Source: Anagrus nilaparvatae (lineage: Eukaryota; Arthropoda; Insecta; Hymenoptera; Mymaridae). Taken from it: a DNA stretch of 64,000 bases. The stretch covers positions 11,140,001 to 11,204,000 of the forward strand of contig JAKSXM010000263.1 of the NCBI GenBank assembly GCA_022575985.1, read 5' to 3'. Of this stretch, positions 42,943 to 55,600 are shown one piece after another (within the stretch, counting starts at the first letter, position 1; every line of letters starts with the position of its first letter). The notes beneath the pieces are model-generated. The model worked only from the letters and a program-made list of their open reading frames with translations. It was not told the DNA's origin and did no database searches. A program made the position numbers and the translations under genes.

Positions 42943-44973
42943 CAAAGGACCCCGCACAAATCTTATGGAAATCGGATCCCGGTCAAATTGACTGAAATTT
43001 TGATATGTTATTCCTTGAGTCATTCTGAGTAAAAGTTCTCATGGGCACATTGCCCAAAAACGAATATTTTCGGATAAATATGATAAATTGTATTTTATCG
43101 GTCTTTACGGACAATATTATCATTCATCAATTACAAATTAATGCAATTTAATGAATAATATTTTAAACTTGCTTTATTGTTAATGATCGCCAATAGCGTG
43201 TATCCATTAACAGCAGTTTAATAAATTGTAATTGATGAATGATAATATTGTCCGTAAAGACCGATAAAATACAATTTATCATATTTATTCAATTATCATC
43301 GGATGATAAAATATTATTCTAATAGAATATTTTCGGAGTTATTGGCCCATATCATTTTCGAATTGGCTTAGAGCCCCGTTTCGATAACATCTTTGTACCG
43401 ATAGTTCAAAGGGATTTCGCAAAAGTTATATACGTTTTTTGGGTCGCTAAGCTCGAATATGGTGTCTATTTTTACCAAAAGTTGTCCAGCTGCCCACAAT
43501 AGGCAACTTTTGGCTATTTTTTGGGCGTTTTCCGTTGTTCTTATTTGATATGCATCACTTTAGGGCCGCTGAGCACAAATATGATATATTTTTTTACAGA
43601 AAGTAATCTAACTGCCCACAATAGGCAACTTCCGATTATTTTTAATGATTTTCCGTGATTTTTTTCGGATGTCTATGATTTTAGGGTCGCTGGACATCAA
43701 TCTGATCCCCGTTTATACCGAAATTGGCCCAGTTGCCCACAATAGACAAGTTCCTATTATTTTTTACGGTTTTTTCAAGTTAACTACATTGTTCTTTCAC
43801 CTAATAGATTAAGAAAAAGTTTTATTATCACGCGCGCTACACGTCTCGGGCCTATAATCCGTCTCATTTGCCAAAATAAACATTTCTTAGACCCACTTAA
43901 GAATTTACTATCATACGTTAATTAAGGACTGTAATAATAAAAAAAGTAGGCCTTTTTAAATAAAGTTTCAATAGGTTTTAAACTAGAAATGCCAAAAATC
44001 TACAGAATGTAATGCTTCAGAATTATGGAGCTAACAGCATAAGGTAATAATTAATACTTTTTTGTAGGGAAATTATTTTAATAATATGGCTGAATTGTAT
44101 TAAATGTGCTTTGATATTTTGCATGTAGATAAAGTAGAATGGAGTTTTTCTAATTTTAAAAGAGATTTCCAACAAAAATAAAACAGTGAAAAATATTTCG
44201 TCACATAAGTTCATAAGATTTCATTATGGTAGCATAAGGATCAGTAATAATAGAAAAAAGTAGGATTTTTTAAACATGGTTCAGAAATGTTATGAACTCG
44301 ATGGATCTAAAGCGATGCATTTATGACCATTGAAAGCGTAGAGACTTTTTTTTTTTTACTTTAAATGACTTAAAGAACAACTTATTTTTCATAATGCCAT
44401 TTAATTTTTATAATATGCTTTTTTTTTATAATTCTATTATATTTTTTAAGTAATTCGGAGCAAGAGTTTTTATGGGCACAATACCCAGAAGTGAATAGTT
44501 TTATAGTTATCAACCTCAAATTATGGTATAACCGTAAGAAATAACTAAAAGTTGCCTATTGTGGGCAATTAGATTTTTTCTGTAAAAAAATATATCATAT
44601 TCGTGCTCAGCGGCCCTGAAGTGATGCATATCAGATAAGAACAACGGAAAACGCCCAAAAAATGGCCAAAAGTTGCCTATTGTGGGAAGCTGGACAACTT
44701 TTGGTAAAAATGGACACCATATTCGAGCTTAGCGACCCAAAAAACGTATATAACTTTTGCGAAATCCCTTTGAACTATCGGTACAAAGATGTTATCGAAA
44801 TGGGGCCCTAAGCCAATTCAAAAATTATATGGGCCAATAACTCCGAAAATATTCGTTTTTGGGCAATGTGCCCATGAGAACTTTTACTCAGAATGACTCA
44901 AGGAATAACATATCAAAATTTCAGTCAATTTGACCGGGATCCGATTTCCATAAGATTTGTGCGGGGTCCTTTG
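42943..44973. mobile_element. 2.0-kb DNA transposon with long inverted repeats (non-autonomous)
   Basis: CAAAGGACCCCGCACAAATC at 42943 and its reverse complement ending at 44973 open arms that pair for several hundred bases: 42943-43073 plus 43337-43640 on the left with 44550-44973 on the right. Within each arm is the GGGTCGCT/CAATAGGCAAC unit that forms the tandem array at 9228-9850. The central 43800-44540 is AT-rich with no transposase. The flanks (AATG and TGAA) do not give a convincing TSD, so the superfamily is undetermined. Confidence 0.75.
43074..43336. mobile_element. Small element nested in the left arm, 12-bp flanking duplication
   Basis: GAATATTTTCGG at 43062-43073 recurs at 43325-43336. 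Between them ATAAATATGATAAATTG and about 45 further bases are mirrored by an inverted copy ending near 43288, leaving a tail of about 36 bp. The right arm of the parent transposon (about 44834-44860) has the same site with a single copy, which proves insertion. Confidence 0.75.
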
Positions 44974-45059
44974 TGAAATAAAAATTTATTTTGTTTCATT
45001 GGACTCATTTTTTTCATATTTCACTAATTCACGTGAATTAAATACAGAATAGGCCTGCT

Positions 45060-46530
45060 GTGATGCAACCAGTCTGCATGCCAGCTGCCCAGAATGTGAG
45101 GAGTCGAAGGAGGCCGTTGCACATAGAGCGACAAAGTTTAATACATTCTAAATTGTCTAACTTAAATGTATATAAAAGCAATGAAGTGAATTTAGGAGGA
45201 AAGGATGATAATGCTGAGGCAGTTCAAGTGCTCTACGAAAACACTGAACAAGCTAGACGTCTACAACGCAAAGATGAGTACCATGATGTCGTCAAAAACA
45301 TCCTCATCTCAATGGAAGACAAGATAGGTGAGATGATACACCATATGACTTATAAGCAGATAAACATAGTCGCTGTTGTTAAGAAAGGTGTAAGTGATAT
45401 GAAGGACAAAGTTACTGATCTCAAAGCCATAAGAGATTAGTTATCTAATAAAAAGAATGGAATTGAGGACCTATTTAAAAAACATATAACACATATATAA
45501 CATATAGACTTGGTGATAAAAAAAAAGAACACGAAGCGAAAACGCTGAATCTTCAAGATCAGAAAAGAAGCATGCTAAGAGCACTGCTGTAGGAAAGTCT
45601 CCCCAAAAGCTTGAGCAGCTATGAATCTTTTGGGGAATCAGTAATAAGGTAGAGCTAGCGACTCATGTGGCTAATATCCATAGTCAGTCCCAGACACTGC
45701 CTGAAACACAACAGAGTAACTCGGGTGAAAATACTACAACCCATGATACGGACGGTAATAACGAACCCTTTCAAACGATTGTAAACAAAAGAAGAAGATA
45801 AAAAAGAGGAAAAAAGAAGCTAAGCGAGGGCATGGTGAAAACAATAAGCTCTCTGCAGCCACGAAAAAGAAGACAATCCCTAAAAAACGGGACCGAACTG
45901 TAGCCATTAAACTGCCTACGGGTAGAATATACGCTGAAGTCCTGGGAGCTATAAGCTCTCAGGACCAACCAGAAGATTTCGGTGCCAAAATAAGATCGGT
46001 GCGAAAGACGAAGACGGGCGATGTCCTGGTCGAGCTGAAAGAACCTAAAGACAAAATAGGTTCTTTCTCACAAGAACTAAGAAAAGTACTGGGTGCACAG
46101 GTGGAAGTTAGAGACCTTGCTGCTAAAAGAGTCATCCAAATACTTGACTTAGATTTCCTCACCCAGCCGATTGACATTCTAAATGCCATCAAAGGCAAAG
46201 AAGAAGACGAGAAGATAGCTAAGGTGACTATCTCTAAAAGCAACGCAAGAGAACAGAGAGCTGCTTAGGTTGGTCTTGATGAAAGATCTGCCTTTAAACT
46301 GATCAACATGAAGCGTATCAAAATTGGGTGGATGAACTGCAGGGTAAGGTTAAGAATCCCATTAACCAGCTGTTTTAAATGCCTGCGTTTTGGTCACATA
46401 GCCACAAAACGTAACAGACCAGATAGGAGAGCGAAATTATATAAATGCGGAGGAGAAGGTCATAAAGCAACTGACTGCGCAGCAAATACAAGGTGCATGC
46501 TATGCTTGGACCTTGGTCTAAAAGGGAAGG
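45060..46530 (+). pseudogene. R1-clade LINE ORF1 (gag-like) with zinc knuckles, frameshifted
   Basis: Fragments in different frames (45060-45440, about 45770-46268, 46308-46646) encode Lys/Glu-rich sequence ending in two or three CCHC knuckles typical of R1-like ORF1 proteins that bind the element RNA. In the second knuckle one expected Cys is replaced (KCGGEGH begins without its CxxC partner). Confidence 0.7.
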
Positions 46531-46669
46531 AGTTAAAGCACGACCTTGGGAAAGGAAAGTGCGGAGCGCTACGGAGGGCTCCTGTAAAATTAAGGAGCGG
46601 CGCAGACTTTAGAAGGTCAAATAATGTTAAAGTTGCTTCAAGGTAATGTGCACACAAGCCCCTTAGCAG

Positions 46670-48975
46670 GAAACATGATGTTTCAACTTGCAAGAGAGAA
46701 GTCTGCGGACCTTCTCCTTATAAGTGAATAGTGGGCTGAATCACGCTCCCAGAACTGGTTTTCAAATCAGCTCGGGAAAGCAGCTATTTGGATAGTAAAT
46801 CCAAAGAAGGTACTTGTACAAGAAAATGGCTCCGGCAGATATTTTGTCTGGATTAAGACGCAAAGTGTTACTTACATAAGTTTGTACTTAACATTAAATG
46901 AGTCCAGAGAGGACACTCTGACAAAACTTAACAGTCTGGAAGATGCAGTAAGGTACATGACCGGCGAAATTGTCATAGGAGGCGATTTCAACGCAAGGGC
47001 TCCCGAGTGGGGTATGCCCGAAACGGAGGTCAGAGGAGCGGATATACTTGACCTGTGTGTAAGGCTCAACTTAGCGGTGCTAAATGTAGGTAACACTACA
47101 ACTTTCAGAAGACCTGGCTACAGAAAGACCATCCCGGATATATCCCTTGTAACAGAAGATTTAGCTGATAGAATTATAGATTGGCAAGTTCTGGAGGACA
47201 TCTCAGCGAGTAACCACCAATATATCTCTTTTGAGGTGCATGATAAACGGCGGCAGATATGAAGCAGGACGAAGGAAGAAGAGACAAAGCACGGAAATGT
47301 TGCGGATGGAACATCAAGCGGCTAAACCGCAAAATATTTCTGAACATGCTTAAAAGAGGAGGGACTGCTATCTTGGGAAAAGCGATAAGGCCAGAAAATA
47401 TTGACGACGCAGAGATATTAGTCAAGGAAATCATGACTTTGTTGGAAAGGGCATGTAACAAAGCCATGCTCAAAAAAAGAACCTGCGAGATAGACCACCA
47501 GCCTACTGGTGGAACGCTGAAATAGCCCGTCTAAGAAGTGCAAGCTACGACGAGAAGGAGAGCCACACGTGCTAGAACCAGAACGGACGCTGCTGATCTT
47601 ATGGCAGAGCATAAGTAGGTTAAGAAAAGCCTGTGACTGGCTGTTAGGAGAAGCAAGAGAGCATGCGAGATAGCTTTGTGTAGGTGGACAATAGACCCAT
47701 GGGGTCTTGGTTACAAAATAGTCACCAAGAGAATTGGGGCTCTTTCCGCAAGTGGCATTATGAACGAAGAGGAGGTTGGCCGTATAGTTGACGGATATAG
47801 TTTCCCTACCCACCATGAGAGGGAGAAAGAGGACGACTTAGAGGAGGATGACGAAGAGGATATCCCTGAATTCACCGTGGAGAAGCTTGTAACAGCAGTA
47901 GACTCGCTCAAAAATGGAAAGGCACCTGGGCCTGATAGAATACCCACTGAGATTCTGAAGATAACCGTACACGAGTTTCCACAGCTTATTCTGTGTATGT
48001 ACAAAACCTGTCCACGAAAAAGAGCCAGATTAGTCCTAATAAGTAAGCGTAAAGGGGACCCTAGGCTGCTGAACTATTGGTGTCCTCTGGGAATACTGGA
48101 AACAGCTGGGAAAAATTATGAAAAATTATGTTGCTGCAACCACGGATACTGAGGGCTGTAGAAACTGCAGGAGACTGTTCTCCCCGACAATACAGGTTCC
48201 GCCGAGGGAAGTCAACAATCGATACCATAAGCAGCATCACCCGTGTCATTAAGAATGAACATACAGGTTATCTAGATCGCTTCTCTAGAAAAATCACGCT
48301 TCTAGTGACCCTAGATGTGAAGAATGCCTTAAATTCAGCAAGATGGAGCAATTTTATGGAGGGGCTAAGGAACTTCCAGGTGCCAAAATATCTGCGAAGA
48401 ATCATCAGCAGTTACCTGAGCGATCGAGAAATAATACTTGAAACTGCGCAAGGAACAAGATTAAGGAGAGTAACTGCAGGAGCAGTCCGAGGAAGTACTT
48501 TAGTACATTAGTACTTGGGAGTTCTGTTGGACACGAAATTGACGTTTAAGACTCAGATTCTGAGAAGCACAGAGAAGGCTGCCAGGCTCACTGCTGCGTT
48601 AAGCAGGCTCATGAGAAAAATATGCGGACCTAAGACTGGAAAGCGCAGGATTCTTATGTCGGTCACACACTTAATACTCCTGTATGGTGCAGAAGTATGG
48701 GCTGGTTGCATAAAGAAGGTCAATTATGCGTCTAAGCTTACGAGAGTCCAGAGACAAGGAGCCCTGCGAATCTCCTGTGCCTATCGCACGGTGTCCTTGG
48801 AGGCAGCTCTAGTTATCGCCGGGGTAATCCCTATAGATCTGCTGGCTCTTGAGAGACAGTATATCTATCTGAACAAAGAGAGGGAAGGCATTGACCGCGC
48901 AAAGGCTATTTCGCGCCAGATAACCCTAAGTGATTGGCAGAAACGTTGGACCGACTACTCGGAGAGCAAATAGAC
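46670..48975 (+). pseudogene. R1-clade LINE ORF2 endonuclease and reverse transcriptase, frameshifted and internally deleted
   Basis: The endonuclease domain (46880-47260) retains the GDFNA motif, RRPGYRKTIPDISLV and the SNHQYISFEV end (usual SDH changed to SNH). RT fingers and palm blocks follow in other frames (47676-48152, 48128-48511). VRGSTL, equivalent to the QGS..GP block, runs within a few bases into the post-palm LGVLLDTKLTF block, so the catalytic FADD region has been deleted. The short coding fragments are remains of one protein. Confidence 0.75.
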
Positions 48976-49035
48976 CAAGAGATTGATAGGAGAGATATCA
49001 CCTTCGATAAATAGAGGGCATGGAGACCTTAATTA

Positions 49036-50222
49036 CACAGCTGCACAAAAAAAAAACTTCTGATACTGTAACTAGACCTATCTACAAGTAAGTTTTTCGA
49101 TGTCCTAAAACCAAATCTGAAGTCAGAAGTACAGAAGAACTCAGTACACCCTCAGATTTTGCCCCAGCTACCCCCAGCCACCCTCTAAGCCGCCCAAAAA
49201 GCAAATATGTTACTATGTCCAAATGTTAAAAATAATAGTACCTTATTTACGTATTTTGATGTTCTAAAAACGAATTTCAGGTCAGAATTTATCTATCACC
49301 CTTTGTTTTTGCCCCAGCTACCCCAATCACCCTCTAAACTGCCCCAGAGGGTGAATATTTTACTTTGTGCAAAAGTTATAAATTAAAGTACCTTGGTTAC
49401 GTATTTTTATGTTCTAAAAACGAATTTCAAGTTAAAATTTACCTATAACCTTTAGTTTTTGTCCCAGCTACCCTAGTTACCCTCTAAAACCCACCAGAGA
49501 AAGGTTAAGTAACGAAACATACGTAATCATATATGCTCGTAGGTGCTTACTGTTTCCAACAAAAGTTCTTAGCAACATCCTAATATCGTTGTAATATTTT
49601 AAAGCAATTAATAAACCTTCCTCTGGTGGACTTTAGAGAGTAACTAGCTGGGACAAAAACTATGGATGACGGATAAATTCTGACTTAAAATTCGTTTTTA
49701 GAACATCAAAAAACGGAACTAAGATACTTTAATTTATAACTTTTGCACAAAGTAAAACATTCACCCTCTGGGGCGGTTAAGAGGATGATTGGGGCTATCT
49801 GGGGCAAAATCTGATGTTGTAAGCAAAATTTTGACTTCAGATTCGGTTTTAGCACATCAAAATACGTAACTAAAGTTCTTTTATTTTTAACTTTTGGACA
49901 TAGTATAATAATTGATTTTTGGGGCGGTTTAGAGGGTGGTTGGGGGTAGCTAGGGCAAAATCTGAGGGTGTAGGCTAAAGTCTGAGTTCAGATTCGGTTT
50001 CAGGACACCAAAATACGTAACTAAAGTACTTTTATTTTTAACTTTTGGACATAGTAAAATATTTGCTTTTTGGGCGGATTAGAGGGTGGTTGGGGATAGC
50101 TGGGACAAAATCTGAGGGTGAAGGCTAAATTCTGACTTCAGATTCGGTTTTAGGACATCCAAAAACTTACCTGTAGGTAGGTCTAGTTACAGGATCAGAA
50201 CTTTTTTTTTTGAGCAGCTGTG
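49036..50222. mobile_element. 1187-bp TTA-flanked palindromic element inside the LINE
   Basis: CACAGCTGC at 49036 pairs with GCAGCTGTG ending at 50222; TTA flanks both sides (49033-49035, 50223-50225). Removing it restores the R1 consensus-like order of a GHGDLNY block, then LT, then the Cys-rich C-terminus. Inside, 110-150 bp units (AAATCTGA..., TTTGCCCCAGCTACCCC, AACTTTTGGACATAGTA) are arranged as inverted halves around 49500-49650. A TWA TSD would suit PIF/Harbinger. No transposase. Confidence 0.75.
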
Positions 50223-50285
50223 TTATTTTTTGACCTAATTTCTAAGCGTACATGGTCTTTTTTGCTCCTACCTCTTTCGGATCCA

Positions 50286-50430
50286 GAAGATGAATAGTTC
50301 TGAATGTATACACTGTCCTTGCAAAGAAGACACGCCGGAACACACATTCAAATGCGATAGGTGGGCTGCTAAAAAGTTTCAATTAGAAGCTAACATCGGT
50401 CAAATCACACCTGAGAAACACAAAATTTAT
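50286..50430 (+). pseudogene. C-terminal Cys-rich end of the R1-clade LINE ORF2
   Basis: Beyond the inserted element the frame beginning MNSSECIHCPCKEDTPEHT, then an FKCDRW block, gives the C-x2-C-x-H-x-C motif that ends R1-clade ORF2 proteins. The 3' end of the copy is near the junction with the Penelope-like sequence at 50572. Confidence 0.7.
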
Positions 50431-50571
50431 TAATATAATAATATGCTGGAAAGTTAAGTAAAATCTTTCAACTCTGGGTTTACAATAGCCATCGTATATA
50501 TTGACTTCTAGATAATAGCTTCATTTGGAGCTCCGCAACTAGCTAGATTAGATAAAACTTTCTACAAAATT

Positions 50572-52114
50572 AATAAAAATTTGAATATACATAAAAATTT
50601 AACTTTAAATTTATAACTAATGTTGATCTTACTTATAATATAATAATTTGGACATATAAATTAGGTGTGAGAAACCTAAAGTCGTAAAAAACTTAAAATC
50701 TTGATATTCATGATTAAGAAATCTGTAAAAAATATATATGCATAAAATAATTTAACCTAATATGCTTGCAATTTTTTTAAATTACAATATTACATACCAT
50801 AAGTCATTATCATATTACTTAAGTCAAATATAAAAAATCTTAGATAATAAATATATATGTATGTTAAAATAGTATCACAGAATGTTTGAAAAAATAAGTT
50901 AATCACAATAATAATTGAATAAATAATTGCAAAAATACAACAGTTATTATAATAATGTAAACAATACAGTTTAAAAATAATGATAATTTAAATATATGTA
51001 AAAAAGGTACTTGTAGCGACATCTATTGGTATTTGATTAAAGATATGTGTAATGATTTTTAATCAATAAAGAAGTATGACAAGATGACTAGGTATGTTGC
51101 CATGGTAACGTACGGTTATTCTATGTAAACAATATATGCATGTACTTTTTCATTTTATGAATCACAGATAAATATGGTTTGAATAGGCTTTGTGAATCTT
51201 CTTTCAGGTTGATAGGGTTTAATTGTGTGTTGATATGAAGTACCTCAGAAGTATTACGTTTATGATAAGAAGGTTCTCTGTCTAATATAGAGAAATCATT
51301 CCACTTAAAATTGTGCTTGGTGTCAATGTAGTGTTGTGTGACAACTTTTTCTTTTTCTTCATTCTTTTTTATGATGTTATTGATGTTATCGTTGTCATTA
51401 GGAACTTCTATTGTTGGGATATTCTTATCTTTGTTCATACTTCTAAGGATTCTTGTACTTTTAGGTGGTTGAATTTTCTCTTTTTCCTCAGCTAATTTCT
51501 TTTCTTTTTTGATGATTCTGTCTATACCAGCCTTATGTTCACCTATACGTACAGCTGCTTCTCTTTTAGTTTGACCGACATAAGATGCATCACATTGTTC
51601 ACATTCAATTTTATATATGACATTAGTTTTCTCACCCTTAGGTGTTTTATCTTTGGCTTTGATGACTAGATTGCTATTATTATTTATGATGTTAGGTATT
51701 GGTACGATGCCATGTTTTTTAAGCATGCCGCACATACTATTATAAAAACCTTCTACATGTGGTATGCTCACTTTAGGTTTTTTGATTAAAATTTTCTTGT
51801 TTATGTCAAAATGGAAGTCATTATCGATAGCATTGGTAGTCCTATATTCTAGTGTTTTAACCCTTTTCTTCATGTAATAATCTATAAATTTGGTCGGGTA
51901 GTTGTTATTTATTAAAAGCTGTTTAACTATGTCCAGATTTTCAGTGTGGTAACATTCTTCAGATAATAAGATGGCCTTATCAACTAGAGTGTAGATCATG
52001 CCAATTTTTTGGTGTTTTGTGTGGCCAGAATTAAAGTTAAGATATCTGCCTGATGAGGAAGGTTTTCTGTACCAGTTATATGAAAGTTTATTGTTATGCC
52101 TAATTAATTTAACT
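50572..52114 (-). pseudogene. Inverted 5'-truncated Penelope-like fragment (RT C-terminus, GIY-YIG, 3' UTR)
   Basis: On the minus strand this is virtually identical to 56027-57580 of the complete element. It encodes the last about 330 residues, including the GIY-YIG endonuclease, and the 3' region of the pLTR as far as TTAATTTTGTAGA. It stops short of the hammerhead-like motif. It abuts the direct pLTR at 52115. An inverted truncated copy attached to the 5' pLTR is a known Penelope arrangement. Near identity to the full copy implies that both arose in one insertion event. Confidence 0.85.
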
Positions 52115-52610
52115 TTATTATAATAACTGTTGTATTTTTGCAATTATTTATTCAATTATTATTGTGATTAACTTATTTTTTCAAACATTCTGTGATACTA
52201 TTTTAACATACATATATATTTATTATCTAAGATTTTTTATATTTGACTTAAGTAATATGATAATGACTTATGGTATGTAATATTGTAATTTAAAAAAATT
52301 GCAAGCATATTAGGTTAAATTATTTTATGCATATATATTTTTTACAGATTTCTTAATCATGAATATCAAGATTTTAAGTTTTTTACGACTTTAGGTTTCT
52401 CACACCTAATTTATATGTCCAAATTATTATATTATAAGTAAGATCAACATTAGTTATAAATTTAAAGTTAAATTTTTATGTATATTCAAATTTTTATTAA
52501 TTTTGTAGATTTTGATAAGGGTCTCAACCAGAGACCGAAACGTTAATAAAAAAACAAATAACACCATAATTTACTCGATAAAAGGTCAATAAACTTATTT
52601 CTATTTAATT
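52115..52610 (+). repeat. Penelope pLTR, 5' copy
   Basis: A roughly 495-bp repeat starting TTATTATAATAACTG and ending TTATTTCTATTTAA, nearly identical to 57187-57680. It contains a hammerhead-like motif near its end and directly precedes the long ORF starting at 52647. Confidence 0.85.
52505..52546 (+). ncRNA. Hammerhead-ribozyme-like motif in the 5' pLTR
   Basis: TTGATAA (52512-52518) precedes a perfect six-pair stem (GGTCTC/GAGACC with loop AACCA), immediately followed by GAAA (52537-52540) and CGTT. This matches the hammerhead layout CUGANGA, stem II, GAAA. Core positions 3 and 8 read U and A instead of C and G, which keeps the 3-8 base pair. Hammerheads are established in Penelope-like pLTRs. 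Self-cleavage here is not shown. Confidence 0.5.
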
Positions 52611-52646
52611 TCTACACTCGAGTATCAACTATAATAAATTTTATAA

Positions 52647-55600
52647 ATGGAGCTTGGACCTAATAATGCTCTAGTTTACACATCTCTAAACTCAATATCA
52701 TCACTATTTGAATATTTAATGCAGAACTTTAATCATATTACAACCACCAAGATTAAATCATTTACCAACACAATGAAGAAAATTACCACTGCTCAAGCCC
52801 ATCGACGATTTCTACTATCTTGTCGTAACAACGATGTGCTTCCTAAACATCTTATGAATATACATGAAAATTTAAAACATATGCATTTTTACAGCAATTA
52901 TGGTAAAAAGTTTTTTAACAAAACCACAGAAACTTTTCAAAATAAATTGTTGAATTTAGAAATAGATGACATCAACATACACATTAATTATTTGCAAAAA
53001 TTTCTTACATCTATTGAAAATGTGTTAAATTCTCAAATTGATGTGGAATTATTTTCACACATTAAAAAAATTTACAACACACATTTAAAAAATTATAATG
53101 AAAAATTAAAACAGAGACATCATAAGAAATTAGAATCAATAATAAATTCTAATCAACATTCAAATAATATCATTAACTCTGACAACAGACACAGTAATAC
53201 CATCGATGACAACAACAACAACAATACTTGGTTCATTAATTTAACTAATACTGACATTCCCAAAAATGTGGTAGACACTGTTTCGTTAGGCCAAAAATTT
53301 TCAACAAGAACAAGTCTTAACAATAAAAATGCAATTGGGTAATTCCATGGATAAATAGCACAAAATGGAACGCGAGGTCTCAGAATTAAAAACTTTTATT
53401 TTTATTCGAAAAAACTACTTAAAATTAGATGATTCCCCGAATTTGAAGGTTTTCTATAAATTCTGAAGGGTGCTATGCTGTTCTAAAGTTTTTTGGTAAA
53501 ATTGCTCTCCTCAGCCACCATTTTTGAAAGTTCCGTAAAAAAGCTCCGGAAAACGTTAAAAAATAAAAAAAAAAAAGGTTTTCGATGTAAAATTTGATGA
53601 GGAATTCGAATTTCCAGTCAGATTTTCCCCATTCTGTGCCCATTCACGGGAAAATTCAAATTTCTGCCCCAAATTTTACAACTTTAAGTGAAAATAGCCG
53701 AAAGGCTTCCCACTGAAAAAAAAATTTTTTCTTCTGAAATTTTTCCAAAAGTTCATATATATCATAGAAAAAATTTTCCTGAGGGTAATTTTTGATATAA
53801 GAGAGTAATGCTGATTTTAGTGAATTTTTCAATTTTCTCAATTTCGACTTGTTAGTTATTTTGCTAATTTCTCGCTTAGTCACGTGACCAAATGAAAATC
53901 TGACAAAAAAATTGAATTCTGCAAGAAATTTTACAAGGGTATAGTAATTTTGGTAGCCTTAGGATGATACATCTCAATTTGACAAAATAAATAAAATTAA
54001 TTTTAAAAATATAGAAAAAATGAAAATTGAAAAATGTGATTTCATTGATTTTTGTGTACTTTTTTAATGATTTATAGACATTTCGTGGAAAAATAAACTC
54101 TAAACTTAAAAAAAAACTTACTTTTCATTATTAGTATAACTAATTTTTGTTCTTCCAAAAGAAGTACTTTTATTTTTAAATTTTTCATGATTTTTAGGCT
54201 AAAAATGTAAAAAAATCAAGAAAATTCCATTTTAAAAATATTCATTTTTATTAAATTTTTATAATCAATTTTAATAATTTTGTCAAATTGAAATGTATCA
54301 TTCTAAGGCTACCAAAATTACTATACCCTTGTAAAATTTCCTGCAGAATTCAATTTTTTTGTCAGATTTTCATTTTGTCACGTGACTAAGCGAGAAATTA
54401 GCAAAATAACTAACAAGTCGAAATTGAGAAAATTGAAAAATTCACTAAAATCAGCATTACTCTCTTATATCAAAAATTACCCTCAGGAAAATTTTTTCTA
54501 TGATATATATGAACTTTTGGAAAAATTTCAGAAGAAAAAATTTTTTTTTCAGTGGGAAGCCTTTCGGCTATTTTCACTTAAAGTTGTAAAATTTGGGGCA
54601 GAAATTTGAATTTTCCCGTGAATGGGCACAGAATGGGGAAAATCTGACTGAAAATTCGAATTCCTCATCAAATTTTACATCGAAAACCTTTTTTTTTTTT
54701 ATTTTTTAACGTTTTCCGGAGCTTTTTTACGGAACTTTCAAAAATGGTGGCTGAGGAGAGCAATTTTACCAAAAAACTTTAGAACAACATAACTCTCTTA
54801 AAAATCCATAAAAAACCTTCAGATTTGGTGAATCATCTAATTTTAAGTAGTTTTTTCGAATAAAAATAAAAGTTTTTAATTCTGAGACCTCGCGTTCCAT
54901 TTTGTGCTATTTATCCATGGAATTACCCAATTGAGACCATCAAGAATATTGAAAATCTCTTAGGTACTTATGACTTTCCTAAGGAAATTAAAGATGACAT
55001 TCGTCATAGTACCATCGCCAACATCAATCACTACCTTAATAATAATAGCAAACACATTAATGCCATCGATAGATTATTCTTGAAAAATACGAAAGAAACC
55101 AAGTCATTTCTTAGAGAACATAATGACATTTTCTTTACCAATTCAGACAAGGGTAATATGACCGCTGCATTGCAAAACTTTGACTATCTTAAGGAAATGG
55201 ATGAACTACTCAATGACACATCTACTTATACCAAATTAGATTATAATCCACTAAAAGATCTACGCACGGCCACCAAAGATTTTCTTACAATATGGAATGT
55301 AAACGGTTTCCTACAGAAAGAATACCATAAGTACAGTCTCACACAAACTGATACTGTCTTACCAAAACTTTATGGTTTACCTAAAGTCCACAAGATATAC
55401 ACTGATGAGGCGGGTATAAGACGTTACAAACTTAGACCTGTACTTTCAACTGTTAACACTCCTACACACAAATTCGCAAAATATTTCAGTTCATTAATAA
55501 CCAATAGCACCAATAGACCCAATTCATACATAAAAAATAGTAAACATTTTATAGAAAAAATTTCCCACACTCACATCCCTGATAACCACATACTAATAAG

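Larger units (their letters stand above)
45035..50430 (+). mobile_element. Decayed R1-clade non-LTR retrotransposon
   Basis: In order on the plus strand: ORF1-like basic and coiled-coil-like segments (45060-46270); CCHC zinc knuckles (CFKCLRFGH and YKCGGEGHKATDC, 46375-46490); an APE-type endonuclease (VIGGDFNARAPEWG at 46974-47015, then a PDISLV block); RT (NGKAPGPDRIP near 47915-47945, LDVKNALNSARW near 48310-48345); the C-terminal part of RT (48515-48975); and a terminal Cys-His motif (C-x2-C, H, C near 50315-50365) after an inserted element. This domain order and the GDFNA/CCHC motifs fit the R1 clade. Multiple frameshifts and stops and a deletion of the catalytic FADD block (around 48505) make it dead. 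Composition is richer in GC than the surroundings. Confidence 0.8.

Noticed and set aside
53656..54609. Identical 75-codon ORFs on opposite strands
   Set aside because: They are the same sequence seen twice because the element is a palindrome, with no protein features or upstream signals.
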